Part shown: positions 8,479 to 19,986 of the stretch, in pieces
Numbering within the stretch: position 1 is the stretch's first letter
Layout: the number at the start of each line of letters is the position of its first letter
Assembly: GCA_963675135.1 (NCBI GenBank)
Contig: OY776119.1
Coordinates: forward strand, 79,353,727 to 79,417,726
Length of the DNA stretch: 64,000 nt
Direction: 5' to 3'
Source: Galeopsis tetrahit
Taxonomy: Eukaryota; Streptophyta; Magnoliopsida; Lamiales; Lamiaceae
The notes under the pieces: generated by a model
What the model was told of the DNA's origin: nothing
Database searches by the model: none
What the model saw: only the letters and a program-made list of their open reading frames with translations
Program-made: the position numbers and the translations under genes

Positions 8479-10620
8479 ATGGGTGGCGGAAACAAAACAT
8501 CTACTTCGGGAAAGAAGAATCTTCAAGGGGAAAATTCCCCTTTGCCAACGGATCCCCCACCAAGAGGAGGCCGGGGGAAAGATCCAATCCATACTCTTTC
8601 TGGATCAAATCAGCCATTGGCGCATACCCCAGGCTTGGGCGACGAAAGTCATCCCCTACCGGTCGGGGAGAAATTAACAGAGAACCTTGAAGCCCCAAAG
8701 TCCCAGACAGCGGATCCTCAGCGAGAAGATATTCTAGACTCGGGGCCGCTCCTGATCTCTCCCGATCAGTTGAACGCCCTCATTAAGCAAGCCGTAGAGA
8801 GAGCCTTCGCGGACCAAAGAGATCGAGTCCCCAGAGCTGCACCAGGAAACCTGGAGGTACCTGCCCCGAGACCCCAAGATGAGGCACCTGTAGCCTCCCA
8901 AGTGTTGTCCAAGGAAATGGGGATGCGGGCAGAAGAAGACGATAAAGTGCCCTCCCGAGCGGAGAGAACCATTCCCCTTCGAAATACAAGAAGGAATGCA
9001 GATCTGGCACCCCGAGAGACAGAACTCCCTGAAGCAGAAGAAAGCACGGATGCTACCTACGGAGGGCCAGTTAGTGATCAACTACAGGCCCTGCAGAAGG
9101 AGATGAAGGGTATGAGGAAACAGATGAATAATCGAGCAAGTAGATCCGCATATGTTTCTGGATGTCAGTTCTCTCCTAGCATACTACAAGATGAACTACC
9201 ATTCAATTTCAAGCCCCTCAATTTCGAATACGACGGTACGGCTGACCCTTATGAACACCTCGTAAGATTTGAGAATGCTGCGCTATTACACCGCTACGGA
9301 GAAGGAATCAAGTGCAGGGTGTTCCTGACCACCCTGGCAAAAGCGGCGCAGCAATGGTTCACTCAACTAGAACCTAATATTATCCGATCCTGGGAGGAAT
9401 TCAGTGAGTTATTTCTCCATCGATTTGCAAGTGCCCGGAGGTAACCACGGGCCACCTTGACCCTCTTCAATCTGAGGCAAGGCGAGAGCGAGAGTTTGAG
9501 AGCTTCTCTCCGGAGATTCAATCAGGCAGCTGTGGAGGTCCCTACAGCTTCTCCGGAGGTGAAGATCAACGCTCTCACCAACGGATTACGGGATGGAGAT
9601 TTCTTCTCCTCCTTAGCTAAGAAGCCAGTTAAGAATTTTGATGAGTTGCTGCACAGAGCAGAGAAGTACCTCACTCTGGAGGAGGTCCGTAAAGCCAAAA
9701 GACTGGAGGTTAGGCCACAGGATCGAGAGAGAAGAAGAGAAGGTCCCTCCAAACGACCCATCCCAGAGGTCCCTCGGACCTTTGGATCAACAAGAGATAG
9801 CAACCCCTCCGGAGGTCCTCGGTCTGGCCCTCGCGGGAGGTTTGAGAAATACACGCCCTTGAGGATTGAGCCTGCTGAGGTACTGGAGGTAGCAGGAGAT
9901 CATCCAGATTTGAAATTCCCATATTCCAGAGGTCGAGGACCTCAGAAGCCTAAGTCTGATCGATTTTGCTGATTTCACAATGAATATGGACATGACACAA
10001 ATCAGTGCTACCACCTGAAAGACGAGATTGAGAGGATGATCCAAGCGAGTCATCTAAAGGAATTTATATTTAGAGACAGACAGGGCCCTCGAGGGCAGAA
10101 GCGGAAAGACCATGAAAGAAAACCGGAAGAGAAGGAAACCGGAGAGCCGGCCGAAGATATACCCCCTCCACCGCCGAAGAGAGGAGTGATTCACATGATT
10201 GTGGGAGGACCAGCTGATGGAGATTCCTTTCAGAAGAGAAAACAGAGTGTCCGAGCTCTAAAAGCAGAGCAAGGGGGTCAGTTAAGAGAAGTAGGACGTA
10301 TGACGGAGACGCCCAATATCCGATTTGGGCCGGAGGATGTGAAGGGAGTTAAGGAAGATCACAACGATGCTCTGGTGATCACTACCGACATAGCTGGGTT
10401 CGATGTTGCTCGAATCTTCGTAGATACGGGGAGTTCGGCGGACATTATGTTTTTTAAATGTTTTAAGAGAATGGAGCTGAGTGTGAAGCTGCGTCCTGTA
10501 GATACCTCTCTGTATGGTTTCTCCGGAGGTGCCATCCAACCTTTGGGATCAGTAATGTTACAGGTAGGATTGGGGACGCTCCAGCTCGAAAGGTCCACTT
10601 GGTGGAGTTCCCTATCGTAG
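8479..10620 (+). pseudogene. gag-protease of the Tat element
   Basis: The first ATG after the PBS is at 8479 (MGGGNKTSTSGK). One frame runs through gag, with the retrotransposon gag core around 9190-9650 (PLNFEYDGTADPYEH, FNLRQGESESLRAS). A CCHC-like zinc knuckle follows near 9964-10010 (FHNEYGHDTNQCYHLKDEIE), then the aspartic protease active site FVDTGSSADIMF near 10417. Breaks: TAA at 9442-9444, TGA at 9970-9972 inside the knuckle, and a frameshift near 10585-10600 just after the protease. The stops sit where the family usually has Gln or Arg codons. Gag would form the particle, and the protease would cleave the polyprotein. Confidence 0.85.
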
Positions 10621-13600
10621 ACATCCCCTCATCATACAATGTTGTGATGGGACGACCTAGTCTGAATCTCTTTCAGGCAATCATTTCTACATTTCATATG
10701 AAAATGAAATTCCCTACAGCCACAGGGGTGGGAGAAGTAAGAGAAGACCAGTATCAAGCACGAAAGTGCTATGCAGAGTCTATAAAGATGGCGGACAGAG
10801 CCCTAACTAAGGGCTTGGAGCGGACGAGAGGAGATGACCCTGAGGTCAAGAGGAAGAAAGTAGAGGGAGCAGCACCTGAACAGGTGAATGTTAAAACAGA
10901 CGAGGAATTGATGAGCGTGGAGCTCTTCCCAGGGAAACTCGGCTTTGCCACTAAGATAGGTACCCAACTGGGACCGGAACTTACAGAGAAGGTAATATTT
11001 ACATTACGTCGAAATTCCGATATATTTGCATTTTCTCCAGCTGACATGACAGGGGTCCCTCCGGAGATAGCAATACATTGCCTTAATGTTGATCCAAAGG
11101 CAAAGCCCGTGAAATAGAAACTACGAAATTTTGGAATTGAAAAGAATAACATCGTGAAAGAAGAAGTCGAGAAGCTATTGAAAGCAGGACACGTGGTGAA
11201 AGTCCAATTCCCATAATGGCTCTCCAATGCGGTGCTAGTGCCTAAAGGGGGAGGAAAATGGAGAATGTGCATCGATTTCAGGGACCTCAACAAGGCATGC
11301 CCTAAAGACCACTATCCGTAACCAAGAATAGACCAGTTAGTAGATGCAACTTCAGGCTTCGAGCTGCTAAGCATGATGGATGCATACCAAGGATACCACC
11401 AGATCCAGCTAAACCCCTCAGATGTCTCCAAAGTATGCTTCATAGCAGCGTGTGGAACGTTCGGCTATGTTCGAATGCCATTCGGATTAATCAACGCTGG
11501 AGCAACGTATCAAAGGATGGTCGATGCTGTCTTTCGGAGACAGTTGGAGAGGAACATGGAGATATATGTAGACGATATGCTGGCTAAGAGTGTAAAGGCA
11601 AATCAGCATGTGGAAGATCTGGAGGAAATTTTCCAAGTAATTCGAGAGAACGGCATCAAGTTGAACCCCGCCAAGTGCTCTTTTGGAGTAAAATCAGGGA
11701 AGTTCCTCGGATACATGGTCACTCAAAGAGGTATAGAAGTGAATCCAGCCAAGGTGAAGGCTGTACTAGACATGCAGCCACCGAGAAACGTGAAAGAGCT
11801 CCAGACGCTCAATGGGAGGATTACAGCATTGAGCAGGTTCATAGCTAAGTCTGCCGAAAAGAGTCATCCCTTCTTTAGGATTCTCAAGAAAGGAACCAAG
11901 TTTGAATGGAATGAAACATGCCAACAAGCTTTTGAAGACCTGAAGCATCATTTATCCCAGCTACCGAAGCTGACAAAGCCTTCTCCGGGAGATACTCTCA
12001 TTTTGTATCTCTCCGTAGGGGAATTCTCACTAAGCACCGCCTTGGTTAAAGAAGAGGGACCTCTCCAGCATCCTATTTATTACGTCAGTAAGGTCATGCA
12101 AGGGGCTGAAACTCGATACTCAGAAATTGAAAAGGCTGCCCTAGCAGTGGTAGTTACAGCGCGAAGGCTGCGCCCATATTTCCTCTCTTACAAAATACTG
12201 GTCCGCACTAATTACTTTCTAAAACAGGTTATAGGGCGAGCAGACCTCTCTGGAAGGATGGTGAAATGGGCAATAGAGCTCCAAGAATATGATGTGGATT
12301 TCGAGCCACGGAAAGCCATAAAAGCCCAAGCTTTGTCCGACTTCATCCAAGAGTCGACCAAACCAGAGGAAGCTGAGGGATGGAAGGTATATGTAGATGG
12401 CTCAGTGACTCTGAGCGGATGCGGAGCAGGGATTGTGCTAGCGGGCCCTCGAGGAGAGGACCTACAATTTGCAGTGAGGTTTCGATTCATGACCTCGAAT
12501 AATGGAGCGGAGTACGAAGCTTTGATCAGAGGAATGGAGATGGCATTAGAATTGGGGGCTCCAAAGGTAACCCTATACTCAGACTCCCAATTAGTTGTTC
12601 AACAGGTGAAGGAGGAGTATATAGCCAAAGATAGTAGGATGGTTGCCTATCTGGAACGAGCCAAAGAAGTGATGGGCAAATTCCAAGAGTGCGAGGTAGT
12701 CCAGATACCTCGAGAGAAAAATACGCAGGCGGATAGCCTCTCCAAACTCGCTAGCTCCACAGAGTTTGATGGACAAGGAACAGTTACCTTGGTAGTGGCA
12801 GAAAGAGAGACCCTGGAGAACCCCATTGGTGCCATTGAGGAGGAAGATGATTGGAGAAGAGCTATATGGATGGAACTCACTAAGGGAGCAGATGCCCCTA
12901 CCACCAGAGAGACCCGAGCCCTTCGAATCAAATATTGTATTATCGGAGGGCACTTATACAAAAAATCGTTCACACAACCATATTTGAGGTGTATATCAAC
13001 CCGAGAAGCGATGTACACACTCAAAGAGATCCATGAAGGTGATGCAGCTAGTCATGAAGGATAAAAAGCAGTGGTGAAGAAAGTTTTAAGGGCTGGATTA
13101 TATTGGCCTTCCATGACAAAGGACGCTAGGGAATTTGTGAAAAAATGTGTCAAGTGTCAGAAAAATGGTCCATTGATAAGGACCCCTGCGGAAGAGATGG
13201 GAGTTATGCACTCTCTCTGTCCCTTTGCTAAGTGGGGAATCGATTTGGTAGGACCCTTCCCTCCAGCCTCCGGAGGAAGGAAATTTCTGATAGTAGCAGT
13301 GGACTATTTTAGCAAATGGGTGGAAGCTGCTCCCCTGGCTACGATAGATGAAGAAAATGTGATTAAATTCTTGAGAAAACAGATTTGTTGCAGATTCGGA
13401 GTACCCAGAATATTGGTCTCTGATAATGGAACACAGTTTAACGGAGAAAATGTGCAAGGATGGTGTGCAAGACTAAACATAATACAGAGATTCACCTCTG
13501 TAGCTCATCCTCAAGCCAATGGACAAGTGGAGGTTACCAATCGAACGATAGTTGATGGTATTCGAACAAGACTGACGAATATAGGGGGAGGATGGGTGAA

Positions 13601-14069
13601 CGAGTTAGAAAATGTATTGTGGTCATATAGAACTAGTCCAAAGACAGCAACTGGAGAGTCTCCATTTCAGTTGGTCTACGGAGCCGCGGCGGTGATACCT
13701 CCAGAGGCCGTGTTGCAGTCGCATCGAATTGCCCAATTTGAAGAACATCAGAATGAAAGATTGATGAGAGAGGCCCTAGATTTAATGGAAGAATAAAGAG
13801 AGATGGTTAGAGTACGCGCCGAAAGATATAAGAGCAGAATTAAAGCAGCATATGACCGAAGGGTGATCCCGAGGTCCTTCAGAGCAGGGGACCTGATACT
13901 AAGAAGAGCTGGTGCCCTAAAGAATACGGGAAAGTTGGAGCCCAACTGGGAGGGGCCTTATAAAATCACACAGGTACTGAAGGGAGGAGCCTATAGATTA
14001 CAGAGCATGGAAGGGGTCGACATAGCTAGACCCTGGAACGTTTGCCATTTGAAGAGATTCTTTATTTGA
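10599..14069 (+). pseudogene. RT - RNase H - archaeal RNase H - integrase of the Tat element
   Basis: One frame (coordinates divisible by 3) carries the rest of pol. RT spans about 11100-11900, with the catalytic YVDD at 11565 and the FGLINAGATYQRMVD block. The Ty3 RNase H relic follows (about 11990-12300). An archaeal-type RNase H starts at YVDGSVTLSGCGAG (about 12391), with NNGAEYEAL and SDSQLVV. Integrase has a zinc-finger remnant (CVKCQK), then the D, D and E regions (WGIDLVGP, VSDNGTQF, NGQVEVTNR), and ends FFI at 14069. In-frame stops lie at 11115, 11214, 11319, 13062 and 13794, so no complete protein can be made. The double RNase H supports the Tat lineage. Two stops are CAA- or CAG-derived in appearance, consistent with C-to-T decay. 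Confidence 0.88.
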
Positions 14070-14377
14070 AGAAAGTGTAAGGTCTTGAGACCATTTATGA
14101 CTTTTGCTTTGTGATTTTTGCATGGATTCATATTTTGCTTAATGTATTTTGTGGCTTCACCGGAGCTCTTTTTCCCTCTCTACGGGTTTCCCCTCTGGGG
14201 TTTTTCCGTAAAGAGGTTTTTAATGAGACCGGCGTAGGTTATCTATGGCCTATGTTGAAAACTGACAATAAATCAATGAAGTCTTATCCCTTTTTGAAGA
14301 AAGAATTATTCATAATTATTGTGTCTTGATTATCTTTTTCATATTTGAATATGCGATATATGAGTACAAAAAATGGC
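14070..14377 (+). other. Post-integrase non-coding part of the Tat element
   Basis: No ORF is recognised. It contains CTCTTTTTCCCTCTCTACGG, then gtttcccctctggggtttttccgtaaagaggttttt, an arrangement of pyrimidine blocks commonly found after pol in plant LTR elements. Confidence 0.5.
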
Positions 14378-14920
14378 GAGTGAGAAACACTCAAAGGCCT
14401 AGAGGCCGAGGTGCTCCAGAGAGCCCTCATCTTACTTGAGACCCAAGAGGGTTACTGAAATAAGAAGATTTTATGAATTAAAATCTTTTAAGAATTCGAG
14501 TGAGAAACACTCAAAGGCCTAGAGGCCGAGGTGCTCCAGAGAGCCCTCATCTTACTTGAGACCCAAGAGGGTTACTGAAATGAGAAGATTTTATGAATTA
14601 AAATCTTTTAAGAACCCGAGTGAGAAACACTCAAAGGCCTAGAGGCCGAGGTGCTCCAGAGAGCCCTCATCCTACTTGAGACCCAATAGGGTTACTGAAA
14701 TGAGAAGATTTTATGAATTAAAATCTTTTAAGAACCCGAGTGAGAAACATTCAAAGGCCTAGAGGCCTAGGTGCTCCAGAGAGCCCTCATCCTACTTGAG
14801 ACCCAAGAGGGTTATTGAAATGAGAAGATTTTATGAATCAAAATCTTTTCAGAGTTCGAGTGAGAAACACTTAGAGGCCTAGAGGCCGAGGTGCTCCAGA
14901 AAGCCCTCACCATGCTTGAA
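14378..14920 (+). repeat. 120-bp tandem repeat, about 4.5 copies, in the Tat element
   Basis: Units starting GAGTGAGAAACACTCAAAGG recur at 14378, 14498, 14618, 14738 and 14858 with an exact 120-bp period. Differences are a few substitutions per unit, and the last unit decays after about 60 bp. Each unit holds a short inverted repeat (GAGTGAGAAACACTC) and AGGCCTAGAGGCC. The array lies between the integrase and the antisense gene. This is a tandem array inside a retrotransposon, not a CRISPR: there are no spacers and the repeats are contiguous. Confidence 0.92.
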
Positions 14921-15324
14921 AATTACAAAGACTAGATAATGAAAAGGATAAATTGTATGATTCAGGAGTCAAGAGAAGAGGGAGGATGTCCCCCCATAAC
15001 CAAGCCAATTGAAATCAAAAGATAGGACAACCAAGAGACGATTCCAACGTAGCCTACAAGACCAACAAAAAGGGGGGGAAGAGAGCACACCTCCAACATA
15101 TTCATTGCTGGTCTTGTAAGTTATTCATGCAAACAGAGAAGAAAAAGCACGCCAACAGACAAGCAATATCAAGCCAATACGATCACTACAAAAGCCCCCA
15201 CATATCCAGGTGTGTGGGGTCCCCTACGAAGTATGTGAACAAGTATTATGAGCAGAAAATGAAAAGAGTGTAGCAAAACGAAAGAAAAGTAAATTGTTCA
15301 TTGTGACCACCGGAAATATGAAAT
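14921..15324 (+). other. Non-coding segment between the array and the antisense gene
   Basis: No ORF. It contains a purine tract AACAAAAAGGGGGGGAAGAG (about 15062-15081) and an 11-bp inverted repeat around it (ACAAGACCAAC / GCTGGTCTTGT). This could be a decayed polypurine tract or simply part of the 3' region. Confidence 0.4.
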
Positions 15325-17495
15325 CTAAACTGCTTTTTCAGCAGCAGCTTCCTCGGCAACAGCCCCCTCGACCTCAACTCCTTCAATTCCTCTAGCAGCG
15401 CCCTCCTCTTCAGCGACATGGTTGCTAGATCCTCCGCCCTCCTCTGGACCCTCTGTACCTTTCACGGTATCTTCAACGCCTGTCCCGCCATCCACCTTTG
15501 TTGCCATCTCTGGAGCAGAAGCATAAGGATAAACTAGACGCTCCAGGGGCTTTAGCTCAGCCATGCTCACCTTAGCAGCCTGCAACTTGGTGATGGCCTG
15601 ATTCATGCCGGGCAACCACCAAGGACTGTCGGGGCTCTCCTTAGGATCCCCCAAGAATTTTGAAGGAGTAGCGAGTTGGTCCAGGTGGAACTCACGAGAG
15701 TAGGTCCCATCGAACCCCGGAGCTGAGTGTTCGGCCACAGCATTGCTGAAGCCATGGTCGATGAAATGAGGGATATGGGGGCCCATGGCGCATAAGAAGC
15801 TCGAGCTCTTTAGGAAGCCGGACAGCCACTGAGTATGGAGGGTCCCCAAGAACTCTTGACCCAAGGAGGAAGTGAATAGAGACTTAATGCAAGCCTGCAC
15901 TCCGACGTCTGGTAGCTCGTGTTCCATCCGTCCCACCTCCTGCACCAGATATTTAATCTGGGCTGCATCCTGCTTGCTTTAAGTCTGTAGAAGAGATAAT
16001 TCCTCAGCCAGAGCTTGAGCTCGTTTATGAGCCTTGTCTTTCTCTGTAGTGATCCCTTTGAGAGTTGACTGGAGAGAAGATGCTTCAGCTCGGAGAAGTT
16101 CGAGCTCAGCCACCATCTCAACGCCTTGGTCGAGTATCTTAGTATAGATAAGACCAAACTACAAAAGAAAAAGAAACAATGTTCAGGATGTGAAGAAGAC
16201 AGAGATCTGAAAATAATAGAAAGTACCTCGTAAAAAAGATGAGCCCCCCGGAGCAGTAGATCTTCAGGAAGAGGCGTGTCGGATAACTCAGCATGGGGAG
16301 GAGCAGGGCAATGGTCGATAAGACGGTGGAGAGGCTCGTACACAGTAGGAGGGGGAAATTCCTTCTTAGCACGGGTCGCTTTTCCCTTCTTCTTCTTAGA
16401 GGTGCCACAGTCAGAAAAGAAGGCGTTGGCAGCTGATCGGGTTCTCCTAGCAACTGAACCAGGAACTTGAGTGGATGAACCGGGGAGAGGAGGAACCTTT
16501 GAAGGGCTCCCTGGAGCCGGGGTCTTTGCTGAGCTCTCGAGAGCCGGAGACGGAGGAGCTTTTGGAGGATCTTCTGGAGCGGATAATGCAGGGGTCTTCA
16601 CTATGCTGAGAGCAGGGGCATCCCGTGAGATGTGAGTTAGCCAACTCATTGCTGCAGATAACCAAGAAGATGTTCAGAATGTAGAAAAATAGCCACATAC
16701 GAGAAGTAAGAAACAAGAATAAAATATTTTTTACCATCTCGAGAATCTAAAGGGAAGTCTTGAGGGCAAAAGCCAAAGTGGGAGAGGATGCGAGGGATTT
16801 TTACAAATACTAGGAATATCGAAATAATCGTGCAGATAGATGTGAGTATTGAGATCAGTCATAACAATGTGATTGGAAACAGAATAAGCTTTCAAAGGAG
16901 GAGGAAGTACTCCAGGGTTGTGGAATATCCAATCCCCATGAGGAAATGACCAATCAGTGGGGCTTGTAACAAAAAAATAATAATCTCGCCAGGATGAGTC
17001 TTCTTCGTGGAGTTTTTTCAGAAACTTACAAACACGGGACCTTCGCCCACTAACATAAAAGAAGCCATCGTTCACTTTACAAGAATGTTGGCTCAGAAAC
17101 AGTTCGGCAGATGGGTCACCCCCATTCCCTTTCACCAGGATGAAAAAGCCTATCATAGTACGGATAGCATTCGGAGTAAACTGGTTAAGAGGGATCTGCA
17201 TGCGAGTCGATATGGCAGCCAAATAGGGATGAATCGGAAATCGTAGTCCTGCCCTAAGTTGAGCTTTAAAAAAGGCAAGAGTCCGGGGTTGGGAGAGATC
17301 TGGGCGTTCATTTGAGCGAGGAGCGCGAAAGGTATATTCCGATGGAAAACCATAAGCATAAGTAAGGCTAACTAGATGAGTATGGTCGATTTGAGATGAA
17401 GGGGAAATCTTATTCTCTGGACTCCCCATCAGAGAGGGAGTCAATTCAGAAGAGTTTGGGCTGAGATTTTCAGGCGGAGAAAGGGGGCTGGACAT
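15325..17495 (-). pseudogene. Antisense three-exon gene of the Tat element (gypsy-type transposon domain)
   Basis: Read on the minus strand, opposite to gag-pol. Exon 1 is 17495-16733 and starts MSSPLSPPENLSPNSSE. It contains a conserved block (SLTYAYGFPSEYTFRAP, NQFTPNAIRTMIGFFIL, DYYFFVTSPTDW) resembling the 'putative gypsy type transposon' domain of plant Tat elements. Exon 1 ends at a GATG|GTAAAA donor. Exon 2 (about 16651-16228) is preceded by an acceptor TTATCTGCAG. It is rich in Pro, Ser and Ala, with a basic KKKKGKATRAKK patch that could be a nuclear signal, and ends ACGAG|GTACTT. Exon 3 (about 16160-15325) follows TTCTTTTGTAG and encodes a coiled-coil-like region and an Ala/Glu-rich tail. 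One TAA stop (about 15979) interrupts exon 3. Its function is unknown. Antisense ORFs are reported for several Tat elements. Confidence 0.75.
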
Positions 17496-17850
17496 CGAGT
17501 TACAGTGCTAATAAAAGTGGAAAGAAAAAAAAAAAAGGGAAGATAGCTGGGTTACCTTGATTAAGAGGACTACGGAATCGGTCGGGGCGGCCGGCGACGG
17601 CGAAAACTCGGAGGAAGAACACCGAAGGAGAAAGATGAAGACGATATGAGACTTTTGGGGAAGAAATGAAATTTAAAAAGGGGAAGAAGAGAAGAAAAGC
17701 GGTTGCGTGGAGTAAATGAGAGAAGATGTGGGGAGGAATCGAGAACTTTTCTCGGGAGAATAACAAAGGAGAGAGAAAAGCGATCGCGTGGGGCCCACGC
17801 GTGGAAACCGAAAAGTCTTCTTAGCTGGAGGCGGGAAAAGCCTTCGGAGA
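17496..17850 (+). other. Tail of the Tat element up to the rearrangement junction
   Basis: On the minus strand this is the leader and presumed promoter side of the antisense gene. The GC-rich patch (GGTCGGGGCGGCCGGCGACG) and pyrimidine runs fit a 5' UTR. No 3' LTR similar to 7691-8415 appears before the junction near 17850. Confidence 0.5.
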
Positions 17851-18399
17851 AAATGGCAAATTCAACACCACATTGTAAGAAAATTTGGCCCTCTCCCAAC
17901 CTATGAAGACGAATTCTTCCAGTTCAATCAATTCATGAACATTGAAGATCAAGAGTTCTGGAAAGAAGTAGTCAAGACAGCCAAAGAACTTGACAACTGC
18001 ATAATTCTAACTCCTGAAGAACCCAAATGGGATCCTCCCACTCTGGATTCTGGAAGAACAAACTTAATTGAAGTCAAAAGGATCCTAGAGAAGATCTATG
18101 AAGAGGAGAATGTTACAGACCTGCAGCACATGGAAGAAGTTCGATCTCGTCTGTACCTTGCTTTCCGCATCTGAAGATCAGAAGACCTGATGAAGACCTC
18201 TTTCAAAGCTTTAAAGAAACTATTACTTGTAATCTGTAAAAGTTCTATATATATTCAAGTTTAGTTCTCTTTGCTCTCAAGACAAACTCTCATTGTCTTC
18301 ATCAGATACTTCAGTTTTTATGAAGTTTATAAACTCTTATCTTATCTTATTAAGAGCATTTATCATATATAGTTTTGGCTTCATCAAAAAGGGGGAAAT
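17851..18399 (+). mobile_element. 3' internal fragment of a second copia A copy
   Basis: From about 17851 to 18399 the sequence is nearly identical to 30874-31413, the end of the internal region of copia A. It covers the last about 107 codons of the post-pol ORF (stop at 18172-18174), the 3' UTR and the polypurine tract AAAAAGGGGGAAAT before the LTR. A 6-bp difference (ctctggattctggaag versus ctcctggaag) and a few substitutions separate the copies. It directly precedes the LTR at 18400, so this LTR is shared by two copies in tandem. The rest of the upstream copy is gone and replaced by Tat sequence. Confidence 0.88.
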
Positions 18400-19855
18400 T
18401 GTTGGGATATAAATTCACCCTAAGCCCTACTTGATGTTAGAATAGTTTTGATGGCCAAAACACTTAGAGTTTATAAATGTAATAGGATCAGCTGACTTTG
18501 TATAGAACAGCTTAGACTAGTCTTGTGTGATTGACTGTATAGATATCAGTTGATCAGCACAGTCCAGGCTTACATGCGCTTCCTCAAGATGAGAAGAGTA
18601 GAAGACATGAAGACTAGGAGATCCTTGAAGACCAGTTAAGATAGGTGCTTGTATACCTACTTGACTGATGGAGTCCCAAATTGAAGATGGCCTAAAGCAG
18701 GACAAAAGAACTGCCAGATCAGAAGAGTTTTACTCTGCTGATATCAGAAGACAGAAGACTCAAGGCCAGAAGAGTAGTCAGAAGACTAGAAGTTCAGATC
18801 AGACGACTATGTGCTCTTTCAGGACTCGGCTGATTCCAAAGTCATCTTACAATTTAAACAGAGACCTACCTTATTTAGAAGATTGACATGATCCCAGGAT
18901 TGAAGCAATCAAGCGGCTGGAATCAAGGAATCAAGCCATTATGGAAAGATTGCCCCAACGGCTAGTCAACTCCAACAGCTAGTTGCAAGCAATCACCACT
19001 ATAAATACAAGAGGATGAGAAATCACAAAGACACGAAGTCACAACAAGAGAATTCAACATTTCCAGCAAGCAATCAAGCTAAAGTCGTATTATCTCAAGA
19101 ATTCTCAAAGAGCCAGAATCCATTAGATTATCCATAGCTCTTAAGTGATTTCTATCCAACCCTTAATAACCTTAAACCTATTTCACATTGTATATCATTT
19201 GTTTTAGGCAAAGTGATTAAGCAAATTATAAGCTTGAATCACTAGTTGGATACTCTTCAAAAACCCCAAACCCTCTCCGAAAGGTTAAAGTTTTTGAAAC
19301 CCTCAAAGTGCAAGTGCTTACAATCACTTGTGGAGACCGTAGCTGTTAGGACGGCTCAGATCTCAAAGTCCTATCCTTGGGACTATAAAGGTCAAGACCC
19401 TTGTAATTTGCGGTAAATTAAAGGGATTAAACTTCACGTTAGGACGTGAGAGTGGACGTAGGATCGTATATCCGAACCACTATAAACCTGGTGTTATCTA
19501 CTTTCTGCACTTTACTTTACTGTCATTTCATCTATCTTATATAGTGCATACTGTGTTTTAACTGTCTTCAAAACAAGGCCACAACTTTCAAACCAGCATC
19601 AGCTGAGTATTTCTATTAAGTAAATAACTTGGCACTTTCAAAAGAAACTAAGAGAACTAGTCTAAACAAGGCCTACCATAATTCCGCATATAACCTCCTC
19701 TATCAGATCACTATAGTCACCTGGACCAGCAGACTTGTAGTCCAGCTGACATAGCAATCAGAAGAGGTTCCCAACTCTCTTGAAAAAGTTTTAAAGTCTA
19801 TTCACCCCTCCCCTCTAGACTTTAATCCCATTCACTACTCGTTCAGGGACCAACA
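18400..19855 (+). repeat. 5' LTR of copia A
   Basis: 1456 bp, TG...CA ends. TATAAATA at 19000-19007 is the likely core promoter. It is followed about 850 bp later by the PBS at 19857. Nearly identical to 31414-32869. Confidence 0.95.
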
Positions 19856-19856
19856 A

Positions 19857-19874
19857 GTGGTATCAGAGCAGTGG
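19857..19874 (+). other. Primer-binding site of copia A
   Basis: GTGGTATCAGAGCAGTGG begins within two bases of the LTR end. TGGTATCAGAGC is complementary to the 3' end of initiator methionine tRNA, the standard copia primer. Confidence 0.92.
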
Positions 19875-19986
19875 TTCTAACGGACTACTGTCTCTAGATT
19901 ATCAGAAGACTTGAGGGAGTCTCTCTGTAGTCCTCTTGAACAGATCTTTTTCTTTTGAAAAACTTGTTTTCGAAAACTCATACAGC

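Larger units (their letters stand above)
7691..17850 (+). mobile_element. Ty3/gypsy Tat-lineage retrotransposon, 3'-truncated
   Basis: Order: 5' LTR (7691-8415), PBS (8418-8435), gag, protease, RT, Ty3 RNase H, a second archaeal-type RNase H, integrase (to 14069), a 120-bp tandem array (14378-14920), and an antisense three-exon gene (17495-15325). The dual RNase H, the PBS type (TGGCGCCGTCTGTGGGAA) and the antisense gene are Tat-lineage features. The 3' LTR is missing. At about 17850 the sequence switches abruptly to the 3' internal part of a copia element. Seven in-frame stops and one frameshift make the polyprotein non-functional. Confidence 0.9.

Noticed and set aside
14378..14920. 120-bp repeats as CRISPR or as coding repeats
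   Set aside because: Units are contiguous without spacers and carry no open frame. They are a tandem array in a retrotransposon.
15325..17495. Antisense ORFs as an ordinary host gene
   Set aside because: They lie wholly inside the Tat element at the place where Tat elements are known to carry antisense ORFs, and the first exon resembles a gypsy-associated domain.
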